Below are positions 44,674 to 52,569 of a stretch of 64,000 bases of DNA, piece after piece. A program made the position numbers and the translations under genes. The notes beneath the pieces were generated by a model, which did not search any database, was not told where the DNA came from, and was given only the letters and a program-made list of their open reading frames with translations. Location of the stretch: positions 124,001 through 188,000 of the forward strand of contig NZ_JARZAI010000002.1 of assembly GCF_029893355.1 (NCBI RefSeq). Reading direction: 5' to 3'. Position 1 is the stretch's first letter; the number at the start of each line of letters is the position of its first letter. The DNA is from Kitasatospora sp. MAA4. GTDB lineage: Bacteria > Actinomycetota > Actinomycetes > Streptomycetales > Streptomycetaceae.

Positions 44674-45924
44674 ATGTTGTTCTGGCATGTTCCCGCGCCG
44701 AACGAGGCGCTGCTGATCTCCGGTTCCAAGCGCCAGGCCCAGGACACCCAGTTCCGGATCGTCACCGGCCACGGCAGCTTCGTGATGCCGATCAAACAGA
44801 AGGCCCGGATGCTGTCGCTGGCCCTGCGCGAGGCGGAGATCTCCGAGGACTGCGTCACCCAGCAGGGCATCCGCCTCAACGTCCGTGCCGTGACGGTCTT
44901 CAAGGTCGGCGACGACTCGGTGTCCATCTCCAACGCGGCCCGCCGCTTCCTGGCCGAACAGGACCGGATGGAGGAGCTGGTCGGCCGGATCTTCGCGGGC
45001 CATCTGCGCTCGATCATCGGCGGCCTGACGGTGGAGCAGATCATCCGCGAGCGCGACCGGGTGGCGCAGGAGGTGAAGGCCGGCAGCCACAACGAGATGG
45101 AGAAGCTGGGCATCGTGGTGGACGCCCTGCAGATCCAGGAGATCGAGGACGCCACCGGGTACATCACCAACCTGGCCGCCCCGCACGCCGCCGCGGTGGC
45201 CAGCCAAGCCCGGATCGCCCAGGCGCGCTCCGACCAGGAGGCCGCCCAGCGCGAGCAGGAGGCGGCGGCGCTGAAGGCGCAGTACGAGCGGGACACCGCG
45301 ATCAAGCGGGCCGGCTTCGTGGCCGAGACCGAGCAGGCCAACGCGAGGGCCGCCCAGGCCGGCCCGCTGGCCTCGGCCAAGGCCTCGCAGGAGGTCATCG
45401 AGGAGCAGACGGCGCTGGCCCAGCGCCAGGCCAACCTGGCCGCCCAGCGGCTGGAGGCGGAGGTCCGCCGCCCGGCCGACGCGGAGGCCTACCGCCAGCG
45501 CACGCTGGCCGAGGCGCAGCGCGACCGGGCGAAGTTCGAGGCGGAGGGCGAGGCCTACCGCCGCACCACGCTGGCCACCGCCGAGGCCCAGGCGATCCGG
45601 GTCCAGGCGGACGGCACCGCGTACGCCGAGCGGACCACCGCCGAGGCGCAGGCCGCCGCGAACGACGCCCGGGCGGCCTCGCTCAGGAACGGCAACCAGG
45701 AGTTGATCGCCGCCAACCGGGTCGTGGAGAACCTGCCGGCCCTGGTGGACGCGGCGGCCCGGGGCATCGCGGGCTCGAACCTGACCATCCTGAACGGCAC
45801 CGAGGGCGTCAACCAGGTCGCCGCCGGCATCGTCGGCCAGGGGCTGGCGATCCTGGACGCGCTGAAGCAGTCCACCGGCGCGGTGAGCCGCGCCGCGGCC
45901 ACCCCGCCGGCTGACCCGAGCTGA
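44674..45924 (+). CDS. Flotillin/SPFH-domain membrane scaffold protein (YuaG/FloT-like)
   Basis: The 416-residue protein starts at ATG 44674 after AGAGGAG. The N-terminal SPFH/band-7 domain (about 10-170; MLFWHVPAPNEALLISG, RNAARRFLAEQ-like SISNAARRFLAEQDRMEELVGRIFAGHLRSIIGGLTVEQII) is followed by a long Ala/Glu/Gln-rich coiled coil (about 175-340). A C-terminal hydrophobic patch (AAGIVGQGLAILDALKQ) comes last. Flotillins oligomerise at the inner face of the membrane and organise lipid domains. No transmembrane helix precedes the SPFH domain here, so attachment may be through the first residues or a hairpin. Confidence 0.92.
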   Translation: MLFWHVPAPNEALLISGSKRQAQDTQFRIVTGHGSFVMPIKQKARMLSLALREAEISEDCVTQQGIRLNVRAVTVFKVGDDSVSISNAARRFLAEQDRMEELVGRIFAGHLRSIIGGLTVEQIIRERDRVAQEVKAGSHNEMEKLGIVVDALQIQEIEDATGYITNLAAPHAAAVASQARIAQARSDQEAAQREQEAAALKAQYERDTAIKRAGFVAETEQANARAAQAGPLASAKASQEVIEEQTALAQRQANLAAQRLEAEVRRPADAEAYRQRTLAEAQRDRAKFEAEGEAYRRTTLATAEAQAIRVQADGTAYAERTTAEAQAAANDARAASLRNGNQELIAANRVVENLPALVDAAARGIAGSNLTILNGTEGVNQVAAGIVGQGLAILDALKQSTGAVSRAAATPPADPS

Positions 45925-46009
45925 GTCCGTCCTGCTGTCCTTGCCGCCCGCGAGGGTCGGGAGGAGGCTGGAGGGAACGGGGTGACGGACCGGGGCCAGG
46001 AGGCGCACG

Positions 46010-46273
46010 ATGCACAACGAGTGGAACATCGAGCTGAGCTTCGAGGAGGACGGCACCACGACGGCGTGCGACGCCCGGCTGGTCGGGGTGCGCGCGCCGG
46101 CGCTGAACGCCCACGCGGAGTCGGTGCGCAGCGCGGCCGACCGCCCCACCGACCGGATCGGCGAGGAGGTCGCGGCCTCGCGGGCGCTGGACATGCTGGC
46201 CCGCAAGCTGCACGCGCAGGCCGACGGTGACATCGAGGACGCGAGCATGCGGCCCGCCTACCTGATCTACTGA
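46010..46273 (+). CDS. DUF1876 family protein
   Basis: The 87-residue protein reads MHNEWNIELSFEEDGTTTACDARL and ends with ALDMLARKLHAQADGDIEDASMRPAYLIY. The pattern is characteristic of DUF1876, a small double-stranded-RNA-binding-like fold found widely in Streptomyces. It starts at ATG 46010 after CCAGGAGG. The function of the family is not established. Confidence 0.88.
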   Translation: MHNEWNIELSFEEDGTTTACDARLVGVRAPALNAHAESVRSAADRPTDRIGEEVAASRALDMLARKLHAQADGDIEDASMRPAYLIY

Positions 46274-46294
46274 CCGGCCCGACGCAGGCCCGCA

Positions 46295-46325
46295 GGCGGG
46301 TTCCCCGGCATCCGGAGAACCCGCC
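46295..46325. terminator. Terminator between convergent DUF1876 and PH-like genes
   Basis: GGCGGGTTC at 46295-46303 and GAACCCGCC at 46317-46325 form a 9-bp stem, extendable by two further pairs after one mismatch. Confidence 0.65.
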
Positions 46326-46332
46326 CTGTCGC

Positions 46333-46803
46333 TTACTGCTGGGCGTACGTGCCCGAGCCCGAGGCCTGGCCGGGGATCGGGGCGTTCGGCACGGCGGTCA
46401 GCAGCTGGTCGAACTCGTTGCGCCAGTAGCGGTGGATGTTGAGCCGGCGCGGGAACTTCTCGCCGGGGAACTGCAGGTAGATCGAGCTCCACACCCGCGC
46501 CCGCTTGATCTTGCTCACCGGGAAGGCGGAGCGCGGGAAGACCGCGACGACCTCGCCCGGGCGGTTGGTCCAGCGGCTGGCGGTGTTCACCACGACCGAG
46601 GTGTTGGTGAGCGTCAGGAAGTAGAACTTGCGGGTGAACGCGACCACCAGGCCGACCAGCGGGATCTCGTCGAACAGCGCGTTGAGCCAGGGGCTCGGGC
46701 CGGTCTCGGTGTGCACGCAGGCGATGAAGGTCTCACCGGGGGGCGCCACCTGGGAGAGCTTCTCAATGACCTGAGCCTTCTGCTTGGCCCGTCGAATCGC
46801 CAT
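46333..46803 (-). CDS. Hypothetical protein, possibly PH-like membrane-associated
   Basis: The 156-residue protein starts at ATG 46803 (MAIRRAKQKAQVIEKLS). It has a hydrophobic patch (DEIPLVGLVVAFTRKFYFLTLTNTSVVV) and alternating beta strands (KIKRARVWSSIYLQFPGEKFPRRLNIHRYW), which suggest a bacterial PH-like domain. The tail PGQASGSGTYAQQ is low-complexity. Length and pattern match small actinobacterial conserved hypotheticals. No function is assigned. Confidence 0.75.
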   Translation of the reverse strand: MAIRRAKQKAQVIEKLSQVAPPGETFIACVHTETGPSPWLNALFDEIPLVGLVVAFTRKFYFLTLTNTSVVVNTASRWTNRPGEVVAVFPRSAFPVSKIKRARVWSSIYLQFPGEKFPRRLNIHRYWRNEFDQLLTAVPNAPIPGQASGSGTYAQQ

Positions 46804-46926
46804 GAATCCGTCTTTCTGTTTCAGGTGAGTGCCGCGTGAAAGCGCGGCGAAAGCGGCTGAGATTAGCACCTGCGAGTGGGGTCATGCGATGAATTGTTCG
46901 AATACAGGTAGGTCAGGAGCCGCGAA

Positions 46927-46970
46927 CGCCCCGGCCCCTGATGTCGTGTCGGACATCAGGGGCCGGGGCG
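46927..46970 (-). terminator. Strong hairpin terminator after the APC permease gene
   Basis: CGCCCCGGCCCCTGATGTC at 46927-46945 pairs perfectly over 19 bp with 46952-46970 around a 6-base loop, 16 bp past the permease stop codon. Confidence 0.88.
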
Positions 46971-46985
46971 CTGAGGCGGAGTCGG

Positions 46986-49394
46986 CTACGCGTTCGCCTC
47001 CGGCTCGTCCTTCTTCGGCGGCAGCAGCGCGTAGGAGGGGTTGGCGATGGTCAGGAAGCCGTCGGTGTTGCCGACCATGCCCTCCGCCCGCAGCCGGGCG
47101 CCGGGCTGGATGCCCTGGATCGCGCGGCGGCCGTAGAAGGTGAGCGTGATGCCGCCGGTCTCGTCGAACAGCTCGCACTCCAGGTGCGGGGTGCCGGAGA
47201 CCGGGGTGACGTTCACCGAGCGGATCTGGCCCCGGACGCTGGCGCGGTTGCGCCAGTGCAGGTCGGCGATGGCCGTGGTGCCGTCCGCGCGCGGGGTGGC
47301 CGGCGCCCGGTCCTCCTCGGGCCCGGCGGACTCCACGACGCGCCGCCGTCCCTTCGAGCCCTCGCTGCGGGCGGCGGCAGCGGTCGGAACCGGGGCGCTC
47401 ACCAGGTCGGGGCCGAGCTCCTCGATGGCCTGCGTGACGTCGAACGGCACGATGGTGGCCGCGGTGTGCGGCAGCCGGCTGGCGGCCTGCGCGATCCGGT
47501 CGCCGACCCGGGCGTGGAAGAGCCGACCGAAGAGCGGGCCGTAGGCGCGCCGGGGTATCAGCAGGGTGACGTCGGTGCGGCCGTCCGCCGTGGCGCGCGC
47601 CGAGAGCTCGGCCACCGCGCGGCGCAGCCGGCGGTCGGGGCACTCGATGACCTCCAGTGGGACGTCCGCGGCGTGGTGGGCCTCCCAGCTGCGCTGCAGC
47701 CGCTCGGCCTGCCGGTCGTCGACCATGAAGTGCACGGCGCTCAGCTCGGTCGGGCGCAGGCTGCGGGCGTGGTGCAGGGCCTTGACGACGGCCAGGTCGA
47801 GGCGGTCCACCAGCACGTAGACGACGCTGCGGGTGTTGGCGGCGGTGGTCGCCGAGGCCGGAGCGGCCGCCAGCGCGGCGGTCTCGGCGCGGTAGCGGCC
47901 GTTGGTGCGGATCAGCGCCCAGACGCCGATCGGGAAGATGACGACGACCATCCAGGCGCCCTCGGTGAACTTGGTGACCGCGAACATCACCACCACCGCG
48001 GCGGAGGCCACCGACGCTGCGGCATTGACGACGATCTTCATCGTCCGATGCGGGTCGCGGCGCACCCAGTTGTACTTCACCAGGCCGGCGGCGGCCATCA
48101 CGAAGCCGGTGAAGACCCCGATCGCGTAGAGCGCCACCAGCTTGGTCAGGTCGCCGCCGGTGCCGATCAGCAGCACCAGCGAGGCCACCGCCAGCACGAT
48201 GATGCCGTTGGAGAAGGCGAGCCGGTGGCCGCGGATGGTCAGCTGCCGGGGCAGGAAGGAGTCCTCGGCGACGAAGCTGGCCAGGAACGGGAAGCCGTTG
48301 AAGGAGGTGTTGCCGCCGGTGTACAGGATCAGCGCGGTGGCGATCTGGACGAAGGCGAACATCACGTTGCCGAAGCCGCTCTGCCCGAAGACCAGGTGCG
48401 CCTCCTGGGCCAGCACCGTGGGGCTGCCCGAGGAGAACGGCACGGCGTGGGTCTTCCAGGCCAGCGTGGAGACGCCGAGCACCAGGGAGCCGAGGATGGC
48501 GCTCATGATCACCAGGGTGCGCCGGGCGTTGGGGCCCTGCGGGCTGCGGAAGGCGCTGACGCCGTTGGAGATGGCCTCCAGGCCGGTCAGCGAGGAACCG
48601 CCGTTGGCGAAGGCCCGCATCATGATGAAGAGCGAGGCGCCCATCAGGATGCCGCCGCCGGGGTGGCCGATGTCGATCACACCCGGTGCGTGCAGCTGGG
48701 CGTCGGTGAGCTGGGGCAGGCTGCCGGTGAAGAGCCGGATCATGCCGACGACGACGGTCAGCCCGGTCGCCAGGATGAACAGGTAGGTCGGCAGCGAGAA
48801 GGCCTTGCCGGCCTCGCGGATGCCCCGCAGGTTGCCGTAGAAGAGCAGCACGACCACCCCGCAGGTGATCCAGATCTTCTCGTGGTCGATGTTGGTGTGC
48901 AGCAGCAGCTGGAGCAGCGAGGCGACCGCGTCGGTCCCGGCCGCGGTCTGCACCGCCACCGTCACGATGTAGTCGATCAGCAGCGCGACGGCGGCGATCT
49001 GGGCGACCCGCGGTCCGAAGTTCTCGCGCGCCACCACGTACGAGCCGCCGGCCTTGGTGTAGGTCATGACGACGTCGCGGTAGGACAGCGTGAGCAGGAA
49101 GAGCAGCGCGAGGATGATGCCGGTGACCGGCATGACCAGCGCGAACCCGGCCACACCGACGGCCGGGATCAGCTGGGTCAGCATCTGCTCGGTGCCGTAC
49201 GCGCTGGAGCTGATGCAGTCCGGGGCCAGCACGCCGAGCGCGATCGGCTTGGACAGCTTCTCGTTGTGCAGCTCCGAGCTGACCAGCGGCGGCCCCAGCA
49301 GGGCCTTCTTGAGGCGGTAGCCGGCACTCTCCGGGAGGTCGACACCGCCGGGGAGTGCGGAGGGTTTTTCGGGGGCGGGGGCAGGCGCGGCCAT
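46986..49394 (-). CDS. APC-superfamily permease with C-terminal cytosolic region and fused OB-fold domain
   Basis: The 802-residue protein starts at ATG 49394. A membrane domain of about 12 helices (residues 50-480) carries APC motifs such as GVLAPDCISSSAYGTEQML and KAGGSYVVARENFGPRVAQ. A cytosolic region follows (about 500-680; VVYVLVDRLDLAVVKALHHARSLRPTELSAVHFMVD), resembling the potassium- and amino-acid-permease tails of actinobacteria. The last 100 residues (about 700-795; RASVRGQIRSVNVTPVSGTPHLECELFDETGGITLTFYGRR and GARLRAEGMVGNTDGFLTIANPSY) are a nucleic-acid-type OB fold that I know mainly as a separate small protein. The frame is continuous, so this appears to be a true fusion. The substrate is unknown. 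Confidence 0.88.
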   Translation of the reverse strand: MAAPAPAPEKPSALPGGVDLPESAGYRLKKALLGPPLVSSELHNEKLSKPIALGVLAPDCISSSAYGTEQMLTQLIPAVGVAGFALVMPVTGIILALLFLLTLSYRDVVMTYTKAGGSYVVARENFGPRVAQIAAVALLIDYIVTVAVQTAAGTDAVASLLQLLLHTNIDHEKIWITCGVVVLLFYGNLRGIREAGKAFSLPTYLFILATGLTVVVGMIRLFTGSLPQLTDAQLHAPGVIDIGHPGGGILMGASLFIMMRAFANGGSSLTGLEAISNGVSAFRSPQGPNARRTLVIMSAILGSLVLGVSTLAWKTHAVPFSSGSPTVLAQEAHLVFGQSGFGNVMFAFVQIATALILYTGGNTSFNGFPFLASFVAEDSFLPRQLTIRGHRLAFSNGIIVLAVASLVLLIGTGGDLTKLVALYAIGVFTGFVMAAAGLVKYNWVRRDPHRTMKIVVNAAASVASAAVVVMFAVTKFTEGAWMVVVIFPIGVWALIRTNGRYRAETAALAAAPASATTAANTRSVVYVLVDRLDLAVVKALHHARSLRPTELSAVHFMVDDRQAERLQRSWEAHHAADVPLEVIECPDRRLRRAVAELSARATADGRTDVTLLIPRRAYGPLFGRLFHARVGDRIAQAASRLPHTAATIVPFDVTQAIEELGPDLVSAPVPTAAAARSEGSKGRRRVVESAGPEEDRAPATPRADGTTAIADLHWRNRASVRGQIRSVNVTPVSGTPHLECELFDETGGITLTFYGRRAIQGIQPGARLRAEGMVGNTDGFLTIANPSYALLPPKKDEPEANA

Positions 49395-49612
49395 GCGCCA
49401 TCCTTTCGGCCGTGAGTACCTGGGGGCGCTGCGCTGCGTTGACCGTGGTACTGCTGACGGCCGTGAGGTGCCGTCACCTTTTTTGACGGTTATCTTCTTA
49501 ACGCCTTTTGAGCGCCTCGGAGCCCCTGAACATGATCCAATCGGCTTTTTTGACGGTATCTTGACGGGATCTTGCTGCCCGCTGGGAATACGGGGACGGG
49601 GGGTGTCACAGC
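49395..49612 (-). promoter_or_regulatory. Upstream region of the APC permease gene with repeated CTTTTTTGACGG
   Basis: No gene is present. The 12-mer CTTTTTTGACGG occurs at 49478-49489 and 49545-49556, and TTGACGG again at about 49562-49568. The first copy also forms a small hairpin (CCGTCA at 49471-49476 with TGACGG at 49484-49489). Repeats of this kind before a transporter gene could be operator half-sites or leader-RNA elements. I could not match them to a known riboswitch. Confidence 0.45.
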
Positions 49613-50758
49613 TCAGCCCCGACGGCTCCGGGCCGCCTTGCGGTACCCGTCCAGCACGTCCTGGCGCAGCAGGTAGCCGAAGCCGGCCGACTCCAGGCGC
49701 AGCCCCAGCTGCGCCTCGGTGATCCCGAGCTCGGCGGCCGTCTCGGCCAGGTGCCAGTCGCGCGCGGCCAGCCGGGTCAGCAGGTGGCCGCGCCGGACCT
49801 GGTTCTCCGAGAGCCGGAAGGTCTTCAGGTACGCGATCCGGCCGTGCTCGTCGGTGATCGTCTCGCCGATGTGGTTCTCCTGCTTCAGCGCGAACGGCGG
49901 CAGGAACCTGGAGAGCGTGAACCGGCCCAGGCGGTAGACGGTCTGCGCGGTGTACGGGACGTCGAGGAGACCGCCGGCCATCGCGGAGTCGTGGAAGAGC
50001 GCCCAGTCCTGCTCCTGGCGCCGCGCCGCCGCCCGCAGGTCGGCCAGCGAGCGGATGCCCGCATCGGCGATCCTGGTCCGGAAGTCCGCCAGCGGCGCCG
50101 ACAGCAGCGCGTAGTGGTGGATCAACTCGCCGTAGAGGTCGTTGACCAGGCTCGGGTGCAGGGCGCGGTAGTCCTCGGGGTGCGGGACGGCGAAGGCGGC
50201 CGCCAGCGCGTCGCCGGTGTAGACCAGCAGGCCGCACTGGTTCGGATGGATCTCGAAGATCCGCAGCGCGTCGGCCAGCCCGTGCACCTGCCCACCGGCG
50301 TAGGCCTCCTCGGCGCGCGGCGACAGGCCGTTGCGGATCGCCCGCTGCGACCACTCCTGCCAGGCGATCGCCGGACCGCCGAAGTGCAGCGCCAGGTAGC
50401 CCTCCAGCGCCAGGTGCAGCGGCAGGAAGCGCAGCCGGTCCTTGGCCTGCCGGCGGACCATCCGGCGGTGGAACTGAAGCGGCATGCACGGCGTCGGCAA
50501 CTCGCCGCGTCCGGAGGTCAGTTGGGTACCGTAGGCGGCGGCCGGCGAGCCGTCGCCGGTCCAGCTGGCGACGAACCCGTGCGGGATGTACGAGAGATAG
50601 GAGTCGCGCGGGCCCAACTCGACCAGCCCGGGCCCCTCGTCGTACAGCTCCTGGTGCAACCGCAGGTCCGTCAGCGGTTCCTCGCGCACCAGCGGTACCA
50701 ACCGGACGCCGCCCCAGACCTGCGAGGGGCGGGTGCTCAGGCCGGTCAGGTCCATCAT
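49613..50758 (-). CDS. ARPP-2-like protein paired with the TROVE-like gene
   Basis: The 381-residue soluble protein starts MMDLTGLSTRPSQVWGGVRLVPLVREEPLTDLRLH, the opening typical of actinobacterial ARPP-2 domain proteins (named for association with ADP-ribosylglycohydrolase and phosphatase-like genes in predicted conflict or repair loci). Motifs include GFVASWTGDGSPAAAYGTQL, MPLQFHRRMVRRQAKDRLRFLPLHLALEGYLALHFGGP and FEIHPNQCGLLVYTGDAL. The last 100 residues look helix-turn-helix-like (WHLAETAAELGITEAQLGLRL). Start and upstream stop overlap as TGATG, so it is translated together with the vWA protein. Biochemical role is unknown; the family assignment is from memory. Confidence 0.65.
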   Translation of the reverse strand: MMDLTGLSTRPSQVWGGVRLVPLVREEPLTDLRLHQELYDEGPGLVELGPRDSYLSYIPHGFVASWTGDGSPAAAYGTQLTSGRGELPTPCMPLQFHRRMVRRQAKDRLRFLPLHLALEGYLALHFGGPAIAWQEWSQRAIRNGLSPRAEEAYAGGQVHGLADALRIFEIHPNQCGLLVYTGDALAAAFAVPHPEDYRALHPSLVNDLYGELIHHYALLSAPLADFRTRIADAGIRSLADLRAAARRQEQDWALFHDSAMAGGLLDVPYTAQTVYRLGRFTLSRFLPPFALKQENHIGETITDEHGRIAYLKTFRLSENQVRRGHLLTRLAARDWHLAETAAELGITEAQLGLRLESAGFGYLLRQDVLDGYRKAARSRRG

Positions 50759-52179
50759 CACGGGTCCTTCAGGAAGTGGGCGGTGCGGGCGTCCAGATAG
50801 GCCGTCAACTCGGCCAGGCCGGTGCGGCCTTCGGCGAACTGGGCGAGCTCGACCAGGGCCGGCAGGTCCTCGGCGTCGCGAAGTCCCGCGGTGGGCACGG
50901 TCGGTGCGAGTCGGCGCACGTCGAAGTCGTCCGCGTCGTACACCGGGTTGAGGTGCACGATGCTGGTGCGGCGCTCGGGATCCAGCCGGGTGCGCCAGAT
51001 CCGCAGCACCTCGCCGGCCAGCCCGGGCGGCGCGTTGTCCCAGCCGTCGGAGACGATCACCAGGCGCTCGGGCGCGGTGTCGAGCGCGTCCAGGATCCGG
51101 TGGCCCAGCGGTGTCGCGCCGAACGGGCGGCTGAGCAGCGCGTCGGTGCGACCCGAGGTCCACAGCGCGGTGTAGTGGCCGGCCAGCGCCTCAAGGAGGT
51201 GGTGCGCGGCCAGCGCGGCCGCCAGTGGGCGGCGGCGCTTCTGCCCCGACCCGACGGTGGAGAAGCTGTCGTCCAGCACGGCGGCCACCCGCCCCCAGCT
51301 GCCCCGGTGCGCGCCCGCCACCCGGCGCGCGGCCGCCCGCAGGGCGTCCGTCAGCTCGGCGCGCCGGGCGACCCGGTCCGCGAGCGGCAGCCCGAGCACG
51401 TACGAGGCGAGCCGGGTCAGCGGCATCCGGGTCAGGTCGGCCCGCACCGCGCCGGCCCTGTGGGTACGTCCGGACTCCTGCAACCGCAGCTGCTCCAGGC
51501 GGGTCATCCGCGGGGCGATCCGCTCCAGGAAGGCGGCGCGCGCGATCCCGTGCTTGGCGGCGAAGCCCTCGGCCACCGTGTAGGGCAGCTCGTAGAGGGC
51601 AGCCTGCTCGTAGTGCGCCCGCCGCCAGCTCTCCAGGATCGGCGTGGCGTACCGCTTGCGGCTCCGCGGCGCGAACACGAAGGGCCCCAACTCCTCACCC
51701 GTGGGCACCAGATGGGCGTGCCGCAGAGCCAGCTTGAGTCCGCCGCGGTACTTCACGGCATCGAACGCCGGGTCCGGTCGGGCAGCGATCCAGTCGCGCA
51801 TCACGGCTCGGGTGCGCCGGTTGTTGACCTTGGCGCGGCGCAGCTCGCGAAACAGCCCGTACACCCGCTGCGGCGGGAGCAGTGCCAGCCGACGGGCGAT
51901 CAGCCGGCCCTCGCTGCGGCGCTGCTGCTCGCTCGCCTCGCGCGCGGTCTCCAGCAGCCGCCGGACGATCAGCGCCGCGTTGTGATCGTTGATGTCGAGC
52001 GCGAGGACGGCGGCGTACAGGTCCCGGTAGTTGCCGATCATGTACGCGTGCAGGAAGTCCAGCGAGAGCCGCTGCTCGCCCTCCTCGCTGTGGAACTCGC
52101 GCTGCCCGGTGGAGGTGATCGCCGCGTTGACGAAGAGCAGCACGTCGTCGGCGGCGATCAGGTCGCCGTACGAGTCCAT
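50758..52179 (-). CDS. TROVE/Ro60-like protein with C-terminal von Willebrand A domain
   Basis: The 473-residue protein starts at ATG 52179. The N-terminal 290 residues are helical-repeat-like (LDFLHAYMIGNYRDLYAAVLALDINDH, PPQRVYGLFRELRRAKVNNRRTRAVMRDW, KYRGGLKLALRHAHLV). The C-terminal vWA domain has a MIDAS: D303-x-S305-x-S307 in VLDDSFSTV, and Asp378 in VIVSDGWDN. This architecture parallels TROVE/Ro60 proteins, which bind Y-type RNAs through a helical ring and carry a vWA domain. No Y-RNA gene was recognised here. The gene is divergent from the hydrogenase operon and coupled to the ARPP-2-like gene. Confidence 0.68.
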   Translation of the reverse strand: MDSYGDLIAADDVLLFVNAAITSTGQREFHSEEGEQRLSLDFLHAYMIGNYRDLYAAVLALDINDHNAALIVRRLLETAREASEQQRRSEGRLIARRLALLPPQRVYGLFRELRRAKVNNRRTRAVMRDWIAARPDPAFDAVKYRGGLKLALRHAHLVPTGEELGPFVFAPRSRKRYATPILESWRRAHYEQAALYELPYTVAEGFAAKHGIARAAFLERIAPRMTRLEQLRLQESGRTHRAGAVRADLTRMPLTRLASYVLGLPLADRVARRAELTDALRAAARRVAGAHRGSWGRVAAVLDDSFSTVGSGQKRRRPLAAALAAHHLLEALAGHYTALWTSGRTDALLSRPFGATPLGHRILDALDTAPERLVIVSDGWDNAPPGLAGEVLRIWRTRLDPERRTSIVHLNPVYDADDFDVRRLAPTVPTAGLRDAEDLPALVELAQFAEGRTGLAELTAYLDARTAHFLKDP

Positions 52180-52569
52180 CGGCGGATCCCCCCGGTCGTG
52201 AACGGAAATGCCGGCCGGGGAATGGGGGCGCGAACTGCGAATCATTGCGTTAAAGGCAGGTTCCGGAAGTCGCACCGGAGTCCCGCGGCCGGCCCGCCGA
52301 CCGTAACAGAGCTCCCCACCCGGGCACCGCCCAATTTCCGGGACCCGCACTTGCGCCAAGTGGGCCTGGCGGGGCTTCCGCTTTCGAGTGACACGGCGGC
52401 TGGCCGCACGCGGCGCCGTCCCCACGGTGCGTGACCATCGGCTCTGGCCCTGCGGCACCGGGGACGTCACCGGATTGGCCGCGCCTGACGTCACACCGGG
52501 GCCCTGTTCCGAGCACGCTGAGACTGACCTGAGGGTATTTCGTCCCCCACCTCCCCGAGGAGGCCCCCC
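52180..52569. promoter_or_regulatory. Divergent control region of the hydrogenase operon and TROVE-like gene
   Basis: This 390-bp region shows no gene. Near the hydrogenase side GACGTCAC occurs at 52463-52470 and 52487-52494, 24 bp apart, the first followed by CGG and the second by ACCGG. A palindrome CACTTG-CGC-CAAGTG lies at 52348-52362. These are candidate operator sites. The hydrogenase gene has a strong ribosome binding site (GAGGAGG) 7 bp before its ATG. Confidence 0.5.

Noticed and set aside
49395..49612. A ydaO-type c-di-AMP riboswitch in the permease leader
   Set aside because: The conserved core sequences of that riboswitch are not recognisable. Only short direct repeats and one small hairpin are present.
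52180..52569. A Y-RNA gene beside the TROVE-like gene
   Set aside because: I could not identify a stem with the conserved Ro60-binding features or a tRNA-like module. The region is better explained as divergent promoters.
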